The notes: generated from the letters alone by a model not told the origin. 64,000 nucleotides of DNA from Casimicrobiaceae bacterium (GCA_026646885.1 JAPKHK010000005.1:124001-188000); one strand, 5' to 3'. Shown: positions 44,699 to 54,664, counted from the stretch's first letter. Made by a program: numbers and translations.

Positions 44699-45637
44699 CT
44701 ATTTCAGAACCACGCGCGGATCGACCGCCTTGTACATCAAGTCGGCGAGAAGGTTTATTACCATGGTGGCCATGGCCACATAGATGGTGATCGCCTTGAT
44801 CACCGGAAAGTCGCTGCGCTCCACCGCTAGGATTACCTCGCGGCCGATGCCGGGGATGGAAAAGAAACGCTCAAGCAGGAAGGCACCAACCAGGAGGCCC
44901 GGCAAATAAGCCATGACGTTGGTGATGATCGGAATGAGCGCATTGCGCAGCACATGCACAAGCATGGTCCGATTTTCCGAAACCCCCTTGGCGCGCGCAG
45001 TGCGTACGTAGTCCTGGTTGACTTCATCGAGAATGAAAGTGCGATAGAGCCTGGTATTGGGCGCAATGCCCACCACGAGCCCGAGCAAGATGGGCAGCGC
45101 GGCGTAGACAAAGAGGTTTTCGACGACGCTCTCGCCCCAGCCTTGCACCGGAAACCAGCCCAGCTTGTAGGCAAAAACATACTGCCCGACGATGATGTAC
45201 ACCAGCAGGCTGATCGACATTCCCACCGTGCAGGCCACCATCACCATTCGATCGGTGAGTGAACCGCGTACATACGCCACGCCCAAGGCAATGACGATGG
45301 CGATCAAGGTTTCCAGGGCCAAAATCGGCACCAACACGGTCAGGGAAGGGCCCAGGCGCGTGAGGAAGATCTGCGAGACTTTCTCGTTGGTGCTCCAGCT
45401 CGCACCGAAATCCCCAGTAACGATCTGCTGCATGAAAATCAGCAGCTGCTTCCAGTACGGTTGATCCACTCCCAGTTGCCGCCGGATGTTATCGATCTGA
45501 TCTTGGTTGGAGATCTTGCCGGCCAGCACATACGCTGGGTCGCCGCCAATCCAGTTGAAGAGAAAGAAGATCAGCAGCACGACGCCCAACAGCGTGGGCA
45601 ACATCTGCCAGAGTCTTCGAATGATATACGCGCTCAT
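44699..45637 (-). CDS. Peptide ABC permease, DppB/OppB type
   Basis: The 312-residue permease starts MSAYIIRRLWQMLPTLLGV, a typical DppB N-terminus, with the EAA loop YVRTARAKGVSENRTMLVHVLRN. I start it at 45637, where GGGGGT is upstream, not at an in-frame ATG 13 codons before. It is 131 bases after the M3 peptidase gene. Confidence 0.93.
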   Translation of the reverse strand: MSAYIIRRLWQMLPTLLGVVLLIFFLFNWIGGDPAYVLAGKISNQDQIDNIRRQLGVDQPYWKQLLIFMQQIVTGDFGASWSTNEKVSQIFLTRLGPSLTVLVPILALETLIAIVIALGVAYVRGSLTDRMVMVACTVGMSISLLVYIIVGQYVFAYKLGWFPVQGWGESVVENLFVYAALPILLGLVVGIAPNTRLYRTFILDEVNQDYVRTARAKGVSENRTMLVHVLRNALIPIITNVMAYLPGLLVGAFLLERFFSIPGIGREVILAVERSDFPVIKAITIYVAMATMVINLLADLMYKAVDPRVVLK

Positions 45638-45768
45638 TGCTACCCCCAATTGCCCAGCAAGCCGCGGAAGGTGCACGGCGGCGCTTCGGGCGATCTCACT
45701 GCAATGCCAAAAACCCCGACCCTCTTTTGCCTACGCCAAACTCGAATCACCCGCGCGGTCACGGCGCC

Positions 45769-47754
45769 TCAATGCCGCCGGCCGGTAATTTCGGCGAAGA
45801 AGGCCTCGGGCGACGGCTCCCGCCCCAGAAACTCCCGCACCATCGCCATGCCTTTCTTTTCGCTCCCGCGCGCCAAAATGGCGTCGCGATAGCGCTTGCC
45901 CACTCTGGCATCCATGAGGTTATTGCCAAAGGGCGAGAGCATGTCGAGGGCGATGACTTCTGACCACATGTAGCCGTAATAGCCAGCGGCGTAGCCGCTC
46001 ATCAAATGCCCAAAGGAACCGGCGAACTGCGTGCCCGGGATATAGCCCAAGGCGGTGGCCGCTTCCATGCTCTCCCACACCGCCTGCGGCTCACCAGGGT
46101 TTGCGCCGGAAAGCGCCATGTCGTAGCCGGCGTAGAGGTGCTGACGCGCGTACATGATGCCCTTGCCATAGCGCCGGGCTTCGCCGAGGCGCTTGAGGAG
46201 GTCATCGTCCAGCGGAGGGCAGCTCGGGCAGACCCGGGCCAAGACCGCAAAACTCTCCTTGCGCCGACACCACTCCTCAAACATCTGCGAAGGCGCCTCG
46301 ACGAAATCGCGTTCGACGGTGGTGCCACCGTGCGGCCCATAGCGCGTATTGGAGAGCACGCCATGCAGGAGGTGGCCAAATTCGTGCCAGAAAGTTTCGA
46401 CCTCGGAGTATTTGAGTCCCTGGCGGTTGAAGTTGGTGACCAGCACGCTGATCGGGCGCCGCGCTGCCAGAGTGCTCACCGCGCGCACCGGAAAGACGGC
46501 GGCATGGCCATACTTGCCTTCGCGCGGGAAGAGATCGAGATAGGCTCCACCGAGCAGCTTGCCGGATTTTGCATCCTTCACGTCGTAGTAGCGCACGTCC
46601 GCATGCCAGACCGGTACCTCGCCGCGCTCGAAGCGAATTCCATAGAGCGTCTGGGCAACCTCGATCACCCATTGCACGGTCGCCTCGACGGGAAAATGTC
46701 GGCGCAATGCTTCTTGATCGATGGCGAAGCGCGCTTTCTTGATCTGCGACTGGTAATAACCCACGTCCCAGCGGTTGAGTTTGGTTTCGGCCAGCGGCTT
46801 GCCCGTGCGCTGCGCTTTCAAAGCCGTCAACTCGTCGATCTCTTGACGCTCCTTGGTTTGAACTGCCGTCTTGACTTCGCCGAGGAACTTCAACACCGCT
46901 TGCGGCTTCTCGGCCATGCGGCGGCGAATCATGAAATCCGCGAAGCTCGGCATCCCGTAAAGGGCGGCGATCTCTTGGCGCAGCTTTATGGCCTCGCTCA
47001 GGAGCTCGATGTTCTTCGATGTGCCGCGGTTGACGAAAGCGAACTGATAACGCTGCCGCGCGTCTTCGCTTGCCGCGTTCTCCATGAAGGGTTCGTATTC
47101 GGGATAGTTGAAACCCAAAAGGTAACGCCCCTGCTCGTCACGCTTCGTACGCGCGATGAAGTCCTCGGGCAGGCCCTTCATCTCTTCGGCACTGAAGCTG
47201 ACCTTTGACTTGTTGTCGCGAATATTCTTCTCGAATTCGAGGCGCAGCTTTTCCAAGCGCTGCAAAATCGCCTTCATGCGCTGGCGCTTTTCGCCTTCCA
47301 ACGCCACACCGGTGTCTTCGAAAGCCTCGATGAGATCCTGGCGCAGTTTCTGGTCGACAGCGCTAGCGCTTCTCACGGCGCGAATGCGCTGGTAGAGCTT
47401 CTCGTTCTGGTAGAGTTCAGTACTGAATTCGTTGAGCTTGATAAGGCACTTGTCGCCCGCCTCGCGCACCTTTTCGTCCGGGGAGACGCTGTTCAGCAGG
47501 TAGATCGGGCCCTCGACGTTTTCCAGCGCGAGATAGAGCCGATTCCATTGGTGCAGGACCGTTTTGACTGACGCCTTGGCCAGCGGCAGGCTTTCCAGGC
47601 GGCCAACCAGGGTCTTGACCTGCGCGAGTCCCGTATCACAGGCCCGGTTGAGCTCGTCTGCACCGTATATCGGCAACGTAATTCGCGCGGCTTGCGCCAA
47701 AGGCGAGGCTAGCAGCGCCACAATGCTAAGAGACATCAAGGTCGACGATTTCAC
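45769..47754 (-). CDS. M3 family oligopeptidase, probably periplasmic
   Basis: The product is 661 residues. HEFGH (457-461), followed by LLHGVLSNT, is the M3 (thimet/oligopeptidase A) zinc site, and the downstream Glu is in DFVEAPSQMFEEW. A signal peptide (VKSSTLMSLSIVALLASPLAQA) suggests export, unusual for M3 enzymes. I start it at GTG 47754 because AGGAGG precedes it directly; an ATG seven codons earlier is less good. It lies inside the peptide ABC locus and would cut peptides before or during uptake. Confidence 0.9.
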   Translation of the reverse strand: MKSSTLMSLSIVALLASPLAQAARITLPIYGADELNRACDTGLAQVKTLVGRLESLPLAKASVKTVLHQWNRLYLALENVEGPIYLLNSVSPDEKVREAGDKCLIKLNEFSTELYQNEKLYQRIRAVRSASAVDQKLRQDLIEAFEDTGVALEGEKRQRMKAILQRLEKLRLEFEKNIRDNKSKVSFSAEEMKGLPEDFIARTKRDEQGRYLLGFNYPEYEPFMENAASEDARQRYQFAFVNRGTSKNIELLSEAIKLRQEIAALYGMPSFADFMIRRRMAEKPQAVLKFLGEVKTAVQTKERQEIDELTALKAQRTGKPLAETKLNRWDVGYYQSQIKKARFAIDQEALRRHFPVEATVQWVIEVAQTLYGIRFERGEVPVWHADVRYYDVKDAKSGKLLGGAYLDLFPREGKYGHAAVFPVRAVSTLAARRPISVLVTNFNRQGLKYSEVETFWHEFGHLLHGVLSNTRYGPHGGTTVERDFVEAPSQMFEEWCRRKESFAVLARVCPSCPPLDDDLLKRLGEARRYGKGIMYARQHLYAGYDMALSGANPGEPQAVWESMEAATALGYIPGTQFAGSFGHLMSGYAAGYYGYMWSEVIALDMLSPFGNNLMDARVGKRYRDAILARGSEKKGMAMVREFLGREPSPEAFFAEITGRRH

Positions 47755-47812
47755 TTCTCCTCCTTCGTAGGGCATTACGCGGCTCGCTCTTCGGCGCGGT
47801 GCCGCGCTCGGT

Positions 47813-49585
47813 TCATTGTTCGAGGTCGAGATACATCCAGTCAGCTAGCAGGATGGGGTGCTTCTTGTAGCCCTTCACCCGTGGATGAACCAGCATATTG
47901 CGATAGCGAGTGTTGTTGAGCTTCCACACGCCGTAGTTTTCAGCGAGGCGCGCCAGATCGACATAGAGCCGGTCACGCTCGGGCGATGGTGGCATTCTGG
48001 TCGACCGTTCGTAGATTTCATCGTACTCGGGTAGCTCGAAGCAGGGGTTGTTGCTCTGGCCAACGTTCTTTCCATAAAGCAGCATCACGAAATCATCGCC
48101 GTCGGGATAATCAGCAATCCAGGCCGCGCCGCGCATCATCAAGCGGCATTGCTTCTCGAGCTTGAGTAGTTCGGCGAACTTCTCTTTCTGGACCTCCATG
48201 CGGATACCGACAGCGTCGAAGGTCTTTTTCCACAACTCATCAAAGAGTCGCGCTGTGGAATCCGGCTGCGAGGCATAGCGGATGACCAACGGCCGGCCGT
48301 CGGGCAGTGTGCGAAAACCGTCATCGCCCTTTCGGTAGCCGAAACGATCCAGCAAGGCATTCGCCAGCGCGACATTGTGAGCATTGCTGGCGCGGTAGCG
48401 CGGTATATGCCCCACCACCCCGGGGGGCACGGGAAAGTGCGCTTCCACCGCCTGGTTCTTACGAATGATACGAATTTCTTCGCTGTTGTCGTAAGCCATC
48501 AGAATGGCGCGGCGCAGGGCGACCTTTTCCTTGGCATACCCACCCACCACGGGGTCGCGCATATTGAAGTAGTGATAGGTAATCTCGGGGTCGGTGATGC
48601 GATTCAGGCGCACACCCTTCGCGGCAAGTTGCTCGTTGACCTTGCCCTCGGGAATGGCCACCGGCGAGAACTGCGAGCGCAGGTAGAGGATATCGAGTTC
48701 GCCATTCTGAAATGCGAGCCAGGCCGACTGCTCCTCTTCGATGATGTTGATTTCCACTTGACCTATGAGGGGCATCTTCTTGCCCTTCATCTCCGCAACC
48801 ACGCGCTTGTCCCACTCCTCGTCACTCCCCTTGAAGTTCCAGGTAAAGCCGCGGAATTCGGGGTTGACCTCGAGGAAGATCTTGGCCGAGCGGATCCAGC
48901 GCTTCAGATAGTAAGGACCGGTGCCGACAGGATGGGAATTGGTGTCATTGGGATAGGCTTCGATCACCTCGCGGGCCACTGCGGCCAGGCTGGGCATGGC
49001 AAGGATGTAGCCCAAGTTATAATCGGTGACTTTGAGCTCGATGCGCAATGTGTAGCGGTCGAGTACCTTGAGGCCGGCGATCGGCTTATCATAGTCGAAC
49101 TTGCCGCTCTTGACCGCTTCGGCTTCGGCTTCATCGAGGCCGATGATCTTGCCGTCGAGCAGAAACTTCCACACCGAGCGGTTTCTGGGATCTTTGTGCC
49201 GCTTGATCGAATAGGCGAAGTCCTCCGCCGTCAGCTCCCGGCGCTGGCCCTTGAAGGCCGGGTCGGGGTAAAAGTGGATGCCCTTTCGCACTTTGAAGGT
49301 GTAGGCCTTGCCCTCGTTCTCGACCACCGGCATGTTCTCCGCGGCGCGTGGCGCGAGCTTCGCCGGCGAAGCGAGATAGTCGTAGGTGAGCAGCGAATCG
49401 AAGATTCCCTCGACCACCGTCGAGGAATAGAGGTCGTGCACGAGGACGGGGTCGAACCCCGTTTCGGCCACGGGAAACTCGACGCGCAACACCTTCTTAA
49501 GGTCAGCGGCGGCGCCGGCCTGGGGAACCAGGCCTCCAAGGGCAAAAAGATACAAGCCAAGCAACACCAACTTGTGGCGAATCAT
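47813..49585 (-). CDS. Family 5 peptide-binding protein, paralogue 1
   Basis: The 590-residue periplasmic binding protein has a signal peptide (about 1-26) and the SBP_bac_5 fold: KVLRVEFPVAETGFDP, DFAYSIKRHKDP, HPVGTGPYYLKRW, DYPDGDDFVMLLYG. It delivers peptides or similar ligands to the ABC permeases. It is clearly related to the two genes upstream over its whole length. It precedes the M3 gene. Confidence 0.92.
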   Translation of the reverse strand: MIRHKLVLLGLYLFALGGLVPQAGAAADLKKVLRVEFPVAETGFDPVLVHDLYSSTVVEGIFDSLLTYDYLASPAKLAPRAAENMPVVENEGKAYTFKVRKGIHFYPDPAFKGQRRELTAEDFAYSIKRHKDPRNRSVWKFLLDGKIIGLDEAEAEAVKSGKFDYDKPIAGLKVLDRYTLRIELKVTDYNLGYILAMPSLAAVAREVIEAYPNDTNSHPVGTGPYYLKRWIRSAKIFLEVNPEFRGFTWNFKGSDEEWDKRVVAEMKGKKMPLIGQVEINIIEEEQSAWLAFQNGELDILYLRSQFSPVAIPEGKVNEQLAAKGVRLNRITDPEITYHYFNMRDPVVGGYAKEKVALRRAILMAYDNSEEIRIIRKNQAVEAHFPVPPGVVGHIPRYRASNAHNVALANALLDRFGYRKGDDGFRTLPDGRPLVIRYASQPDSTARLFDELWKKTFDAVGIRMEVQKEKFAELLKLEKQCRLMMRGAAWIADYPDGDDFVMLLYGKNVGQSNNPCFELPEYDEIYERSTRMPPSPERDRLYVDLARLAENYGVWKLNNTRYRNMLVHPRVKGYKKHPILLADWMYLDLEQ

Positions 49586-49777
49586 GCCTGTCGTCTCCGG
49601 GTGGGAATCACTGCTGGCGCGAACCCTGTGGCAGCCGGATGGGCCACCCGCGGGGCGCGATAATTTACCACGTTCGGGCCATCCGGGCCATGGCAGTCGC
49701 CAGGCGTGCGCATTCCGCCTGCGTTTGGTCGCCGTTCGTCCGCTGGGCCAAGCGCGACGCCGAAATCCACGGCGTTT

Positions 49778-51553
49778 TCACCGACGCCCACCGGCCCTAT
49801 CCAAATCGATGTACGCCCACTCCGCATGCAGGATCGGGTGCTTTCGGTAGCCGATGACCTGCGGCTGGATGAGCATGTTGCGATAGCGTGAGACGCCGAG
49901 GCGCCAAGGGGTGTAGGCCTCCATGGTGCGCATCATATCCTGGTAGAGCTGATTGCGGCCGGGCCCATCGGGGAGACTCTTGCTCTTCAGGTAAAGGATG
50001 TCGAATTCAGGGATCCTGGCACAGGCGTTATTGCTCTGACCGGTATTCGGGCCATAGAGAAGCTGCAGGAAATTGTCCCCATCAGGGTAGTCGGCAATCC
50101 AGGCGCCGGTGCGCATCTGCAACTTGCAGAGCTTCTCGGCTTTGAGGAGGTCGGGAAACTTGTCCTTGTGAATGTCGATCTTGATGCCAATACTCTCCAG
50201 GGATTTGGCCCATAACTCGTCGTACTGTCTTCCTTGCGAATCGGGGCGCGAGGAGTAGCGCACCGTCAAGACGTTGCCGTCAGGCAGTGTCCGCCAGCCA
50301 TCGGGGCCCTTGCGGTAGCCGAATTTATCCAGCAGGGCGTTCGCCGCGGCCCTGTCGAAGCGTATGCCGCTGCGAAAGGCGGGATCGTGACCCACTACTC
50401 CGGGGGGTACGAGGTATTCTGCGGCGACCGCCTGGCCATTATGTATGACACGAATCTCTTCAGTCACGTCGTAGGCCATCGCCATCGCACGTCGCAGCGC
50501 GATTTTTTCCTTGCCCAAGCCGCCGACCACGGGGTCTTGCAGGTTCCAGTAGGTATACATGATTTCTGGATCGACTATGCGGTTGAGGCGCACTCCGCGC
50601 TGCTTTAGCGCCGGCGACAACTGATTGTTGGGCAGTGCAATGGGGGCGAGCGGCCCCTCCATGTTCAGCAGATCGATCTCCCCCTTCTGGAAAGCCAGCC
50701 AACGCGACTGATCCTCTTCAATGACGCTGATTTCCACCCTACCGATCTGGGGCATTCGCTTGCCCTTCATCGCTCGCACCAGTTCCTTGTCCCCGGGATC
50801 GTCACCCGGCAGAAAATCCCAGACGAAACCGCGAAAATGCGGATTTGCTTCAAGCAGGATTTTGGAGCTGCGCACCCACTTTTGGAGCCGATAAGGTCCG
50901 GTGCCCACCGGGTGCGCCAGGGTATCCTCGGCATGAGCCTCGATGACCTCGCGCGCAACCGCACCGAAAGTTGGCATGGCCAGGATATGCGCGAAGTTGT
51001 AGTCGGTGCCGGTCAGATGGATGCGTAGCGTGTACCGATCGATCACTTCGAGACCGGGTACCGGCGCATCGTAGTCGAATTTCCCGCCGCCCTCGGCCGC
51101 GCGCTCGGCTACGGCATCGAGGCCGAGGATCTTGCCCTCGATCAGGAATTTCCAGGGAGACCGCAGCTTGGGGTCGACGAAGCGCTTGATCGAGTAGGCG
51201 TAATCCGTCGCTATCAGCTCGCGCTTCTTGCCTTGCCACACTGGATCTGGCGCGAAGTAGATGCCTCTTCTGATCCTGAAGGTGTAGGTACGGCCGTTGG
51301 TCTCTACCCGTGGCAAGGCCTCCGCGGTCTGAGGCACGAGCTTGGCCGGACGCGCCAAGTAGTCGTAGGTAACGAGCCGCTCGAAGAGGTTCTCGACGAT
51401 GCTTCCCGAATAATAGTCATGCACGCGCGCGGGGTCGAAGCCGGTCTCCGCACGCGGTAGCACCCAACGCAACACCTTGCCCGGATCGGCCGCGCCAAGC
51501 CCATGGCTCGACCATGCGATCAGCAGGACCGTTAACAGGTGGCGGGCGGTCAT
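49778..51553 (-). CDS. Family 5 peptide-binding protein, paralogue 2
   Basis: The 591-residue protein has a signal peptide (MTARHLLTVLLIAWSSHGLGA). It shares the blocks KVLRWVLPRAETGFDP, YAYSIKRFVDP, HPVGTGPYRLQKW and DYPDGDNFLQLLYG with its neighbours. I start it at 51553; the frame is open further but would overlap the upstream gene. The ribosome site is weak, and only 26 bases separate it from paralogue 3, so the two are probably co-transcribed. Confidence 0.92.
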   Translation of the reverse strand: MTARHLLTVLLIAWSSHGLGAADPGKVLRWVLPRAETGFDPARVHDYYSGSIVENLFERLVTYDYLARPAKLVPQTAEALPRVETNGRTYTFRIRRGIYFAPDPVWQGKKRELIATDYAYSIKRFVDPKLRSPWKFLIEGKILGLDAVAERAAEGGGKFDYDAPVPGLEVIDRYTLRIHLTGTDYNFAHILAMPTFGAVAREVIEAHAEDTLAHPVGTGPYRLQKWVRSSKILLEANPHFRGFVWDFLPGDDPGDKELVRAMKGKRMPQIGRVEISVIEEDQSRWLAFQKGEIDLLNMEGPLAPIALPNNQLSPALKQRGVRLNRIVDPEIMYTYWNLQDPVVGGLGKEKIALRRAMAMAYDVTEEIRVIHNGQAVAAEYLVPPGVVGHDPAFRSGIRFDRAAANALLDKFGYRKGPDGWRTLPDGNVLTVRYSSRPDSQGRQYDELWAKSLESIGIKIDIHKDKFPDLLKAEKLCKLQMRTGAWIADYPDGDNFLQLLYGPNTGQSNNACARIPEFDILYLKSKSLPDGPGRNQLYQDMMRTMEAYTPWRLGVSRYRNMLIQPQVIGYRKHPILHAEWAYIDLDRAGGRR

Positions 51554-51579
51554 CGCCGTGGGTTCGCCTGGTGTAGCGC

Positions 51580-53349
51580 CTATTTCTTGGGATCGATGTC
51601 GATGTAGAGCCATTCGGCTCGAATCATGGGATGCTTCTTGTATCCCTTCACTTGTGGCTGCACGAGCTGGGTGCGGTAACGGCTCACTCCCAGACGCCAA
51701 GGTGTGTCAGCCTCGACAATACGCGACATCTTCTCGTAAATACGGTCACGTTCTGGCGAATCAGGCAGGCTCCGCGCCGCCTCATATAGCTTGTCGAACT
51801 CCGGATTCTTATAGCAAGCATTGTTGCTGGCACTGATGTTCGGTCCATAGAGCAGTTGCATGAAATTCTCGGCGTCCGGGTAATCGGCAATCCAAGCCTG
51901 CCCCCACATTTGCAACTGGCACTGCTTGGCGGCGCGATAATGGTCGGAGAACTTGCCCTTGTCGACTTCCATGCGCAGACCGACCGAGTCAAAGGCTTTC
52001 TTCCACAGTTCATCGAATTCACGCGACACCGCGTTGGTTTCGGTAGTGAGCTTAATAGTGAACGGCTTACCGTTGGGCAGGTTGCGATAACCATCCTTGC
52101 CCTTCTTGTAGCCGAACTTGTCGAGCAGCGCATTGGCAAGCACCGGATCATGGGGAATACTGCTCTTATACTTGGGGTTGTGACCCACCACCCCTTGCGG
52201 TATCGGGGACTGCGCTTCGATCGCCTGCCCCTTGCGGATGATGCGAATTTCGTCGGCATTGCTATAAGCCATGGTCAACGCTCGTCGCAGGGCGACCTTT
52301 TCTTTTTCGAATCCGCCCACGATGGGGTCGCGCATGTTGTAAGCCGTGTAGGTGATCTCGGGCTCGACGATGCGACTCATGGTGATGCCGCGCTTGAGCA
52401 AGTCCGGGGCGAGCTGATTGTTCGGCAGAGCGATCGGCGCAAAAGTGCCGGGGAAGCGCAGCACGTCGAGTTCGCCACGCTGGAAGGCGAGCCAGCGCGA
52501 TTGCTCTTCTTCCATGATGGAGATCTCGACAGTGCCGATGGTCGGCATGCGCTTGCCTTTCATGGCAGCAACGATGGCCTTGTCTTCGGGGTCGTCTCCC
52601 GCTTTGAAATCCCACAGGAAGCCCCGGTACTCCGGGTTGGCGACGAGAACGATCTTCGATCCGCGCACCCATTGCTTGAGCATGTAAGGGCCCGTGCCTA
52701 CAGGGTGTCCCTGGGTGTCGTCCTTGTAGTGCTCGATGATTTCTCGGGCCACCGCGCCCACCGTGGGCATGGCCAAAATATAGAGGAAGTTGTAGTCCGG
52801 CTGGACGAGGCGAATGCGCAGTGTGTAGCGGTCGACCACCTCGAGCCCGGGAATCTTGGAGTCGTAATCGAACTTGCCCTCTTTCTCCGCCCGGGCCGCC
52901 AGTTCATTGAGACCGGCGATCTTGTTGTCGACAATGAAGCGCATCTGTGCCCGGAGCTTGGGGTCCATCAGGCGCTTGATGCTGTAGGCGTAGTCTTCGG
53001 CGACGAGTTCGCGCTTCTTGCCCTTCCATGCCGGATCGGGCGCGAAATAGATGCCCTTCTTCAGCTTGAATAGAAATGTCTTTCCGCCATCGCTCACTTC
53101 CGGCATGCCAGTGATGGTGAGCGGCATCAGCTTGGAGGGACGGGCCAGGTAGTCGTAAGTGAGCAGCGGTTCGAGAATGGCTTCGATCACCGTGTTGGAA
53201 TAGGTGTCGCTTACCAGCGCGGGGTCGAATCCAGTTTCCGCAGTTTGGAACTCCCAGCGCAGCACCTTGTTGGGATCGGCTTTGGCCGACGCGGGGAAAG
53301 GCACAAAAGAAACGGCAACCACGGCTAAGACCAACGCCCGGACCAGCAT
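51580..53349 (-). CDS. Family 5 peptide-binding protein, paralogue 3 (first gene of locus)
   Basis: The 589-residue periplasmic binding protein has a signal peptide (about 1-22, ending PASA). Its shared blocks are KVLRWEFQTAETGFDP, YAYSIKRLMDP, HPVGTGPYMLKQW and DYPDAENFMQLLYG. It is the first gene of the peptide locus and is divergent from the AlkA-type gene, so the main promoter is probably just upstream. Confidence 0.92.
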   Translation of the reverse strand: MLVRALVLAVVAVSFVPFPASAKADPNKVLRWEFQTAETGFDPALVSDTYSNTVIEAILEPLLTYDYLARPSKLMPLTITGMPEVSDGGKTFLFKLKKGIYFAPDPAWKGKKRELVAEDYAYSIKRLMDPKLRAQMRFIVDNKIAGLNELAARAEKEGKFDYDSKIPGLEVVDRYTLRIRLVQPDYNFLYILAMPTVGAVAREIIEHYKDDTQGHPVGTGPYMLKQWVRGSKIVLVANPEYRGFLWDFKAGDDPEDKAIVAAMKGKRMPTIGTVEISIMEEEQSRWLAFQRGELDVLRFPGTFAPIALPNNQLAPDLLKRGITMSRIVEPEITYTAYNMRDPIVGGFEKEKVALRRALTMAYSNADEIRIIRKGQAIEAQSPIPQGVVGHNPKYKSSIPHDPVLANALLDKFGYKKGKDGYRNLPNGKPFTIKLTTETNAVSREFDELWKKAFDSVGLRMEVDKGKFSDHYRAAKQCQLQMWGQAWIADYPDAENFMQLLYGPNISASNNACYKNPEFDKLYEAARSLPDSPERDRIYEKMSRIVEADTPWRLGVSRYRTQLVQPQVKGYKKHPMIRAEWLYIDIDPKK

Positions 53350-53409
53350 GTTTCACCCCAGGGGAGACGCGAAAGCGCGCAATGTATCACTTTCCGCTGC
53401 CCCTCACCA

Positions 53410-53438
53410 TTGGCCTGGCGACCTCAGCTTGCTATAGT
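53410..53438 (+). promoter_or_regulatory. Sigma-70-like promoter of the glycosylase gene
   Basis: TTGGCC, 17 bases, TATAGT. The GTG start follows only six bases after the -10 hexamer, so the transcript may begin at or next to the start codon. Confidence 0.55.
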
Positions 53439-53444
53439 CCGACC

Positions 53445-54062
53445 GTGAAACCGAACTACTGGGACCAGGCTACCCGTGCCCTGTCGCGGCGAGATGTCGT
53501 GCTGCGAAGCTTGATCCGGCGCTACCCGGGCATCCACTTGCGGCGGCGCAGCGACCCCTTCACCACCTTGGCCCGGGCGATCGTCGGTCAGCAGATTTCG
53601 GTGAAAGCAGCCGACAGTGTCTGGGCCCGCGTCAGCGCGGCCGTGCCGCGATTTACGCCGCGCCTTATCGCGCGCTGTGAGGTCGGGACGCTGCGGGCTT
53701 GCGGCCTTTCGGCCAAAAAGGTTGAGTACCTCCGCGATTTGGCTGAGCACTTCGCCAGTCGCCGCCTCACTCCCCGCCTTTGGGCCGAACAGGACGACGA
53801 GGCCGTAATCGCCGAGCTCACCGCGGTCAAGGGCATCGGCCGCTGGACTGCCGAGATGTTCCTGATCTTTCATGAGCTGCGCCCCGACATCCTGCCTCTG
53901 GCCGATCTGGGACTGCGGCGCGCGGTAAGTCTCGCCTACAACGACGGGGAAGATCTCAGCCCCGCGGCGATTCGCGAGCTGGCCGTGCGCTGGCAGCCAT
54001 GGCGCTCGGTGGCAACTTGGTATTTGTGGCGCAGCCTCGATCCCGTTCCCGTGGAATACTGA
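53445..54062 (+). CDS. AlkA-type DNA-3-methyladenine glycosylase
   Basis: The 205-residue HhH-GPD base-excision enzyme has the hairpin VKGIGRWTAEMFL and catalytic Asp154 (ILPLADLGLRR). It removes alkylated bases from DNA. The protein lacks the N-terminal domain of E. coli AlkA, as in the compact family. I start it at GTG 53445 because homology to the family begins at KPNYWDQA; the earlier ATG at 53382 would add 21 unlike residues. Confidence 0.9.
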   Translation: MKPNYWDQATRALSRRDVVLRSLIRRYPGIHLRRRSDPFTTLARAIVGQQISVKAADSVWARVSAAVPRFTPRLIARCEVGTLRACGLSAKKVEYLRDLAEHFASRRLTPRLWAEQDDEAVIAELTAVKGIGRWTAEMFLIFHELRPDILPLADLGLRRAVSLAYNDGEDLSPAAIRELAVRWQPWRSVATWYLWRSLDPVPVEY

Positions 54063-54262
54063 TTCCTTGTTCTCGAGCCAGCCCCACGAAAGAGCCCGAC
54101 GCGCAATTCACAGCCCAGCCGAGAAAACGGGTCCTAGCTTTCGCCCGCTCCAGCGAAATGCGGAAATTTCTTGCAACAATTCTCTCCCAACCCGAGGGTA
54201 AACGCCGGCAACCTAAGCAGCGTTAGGCAAACATCGTCGTAACCCTTGAATAGGAGAGAGCC

Positions 54263-54577
54263 ATGAACCGTAAACTGCTGGTCGCCACTCTAACCCTTGC
54301 CACGCTGGGCATTGCCGGCACTGCCTCCGCTCACGGCCGGGGTCATGTTCACGTCCGTGTTGGTGTCCCGGTCGCCATTCGGCACGTACATGTCGCTGCA
54401 CCGGTAGTGGCTGTCGCCCCCGCCCGAATAAGCAGCACCTGCCGCTGGGTGGAAGGGCACTGGAAGTGGAATGGATTTGAAGAAATCTGGGTACCTGGTC
54501 ATTGCGCGCACCAGGCGGCCCTTGTCGCCGCACCGGCCTCGGTAGGTCTTTCCATTGGTTATGCCGCGCGGTTCTAA
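54263..54577 (+). CDS. Small exported protein with WVxGHWxW/WVPGH motifs
   Basis: The 104-residue product has a signal peptide ending ASA (about 1-23), then a His/Val-rich stretch (HGRGHVHVRVGVPV) and a motif CRWVEGHWKWNGFEEIWVPGHC with flanking cysteines. Similar W-V-P-G-H-W motifs occur in small periplasmic proteins of proteobacteria. AGGAGA precedes the ATG. The histidines may bind metal; this is a guess. Confidence 0.75.
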   Translation: MNRKLLVATLTLATLGIAGTASAHGRGHVHVRVGVPVAIRHVHVAAPVVAVAPARISSTCRWVEGHWKWNGFEEIWVPGHCAHQAALVAAPASVGLSIGYAARF

Positions 54578-54635
54578 GCGCCCCATGGGGAGCGGCACGA
54601 CACTGCAGTCGCGCCAGCGGTCAACCGAGATCGCC

Positions 54636-54657
54636 CGCCCTCGGTTGGCCGAGGGCG
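54636..54657. terminator. Hairpin between convergent genes
   Basis: CGCCCTCGG-TTGG-CCGAGGGCG is a 9-base perfect stem between the small exported gene and the CoA-transferase gene. A T-run (54674-54681) lies 16 bases further on the plus strand and belongs to the coding end of the other gene. Confidence 0.45.
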
Positions 54658-54664
54658 GAGCGCC

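Noticed and set aside
48377..49663. 428-codon plus-strand frame opposite a peptide-binding protein
   Set aside because: It has no signal, motif or ribosome site and mirrors the codon structure of the real gene; similar long shadows at 46006-47208, 51856-53073, 55556-56737 and 57360-58586 are rejected for the same reason.
53382..53444. Earlier ATG start for the AlkA-type glycosylase
   Set aside because: It adds residues unlike the family and lies upstream of the likely promoter -10 box.
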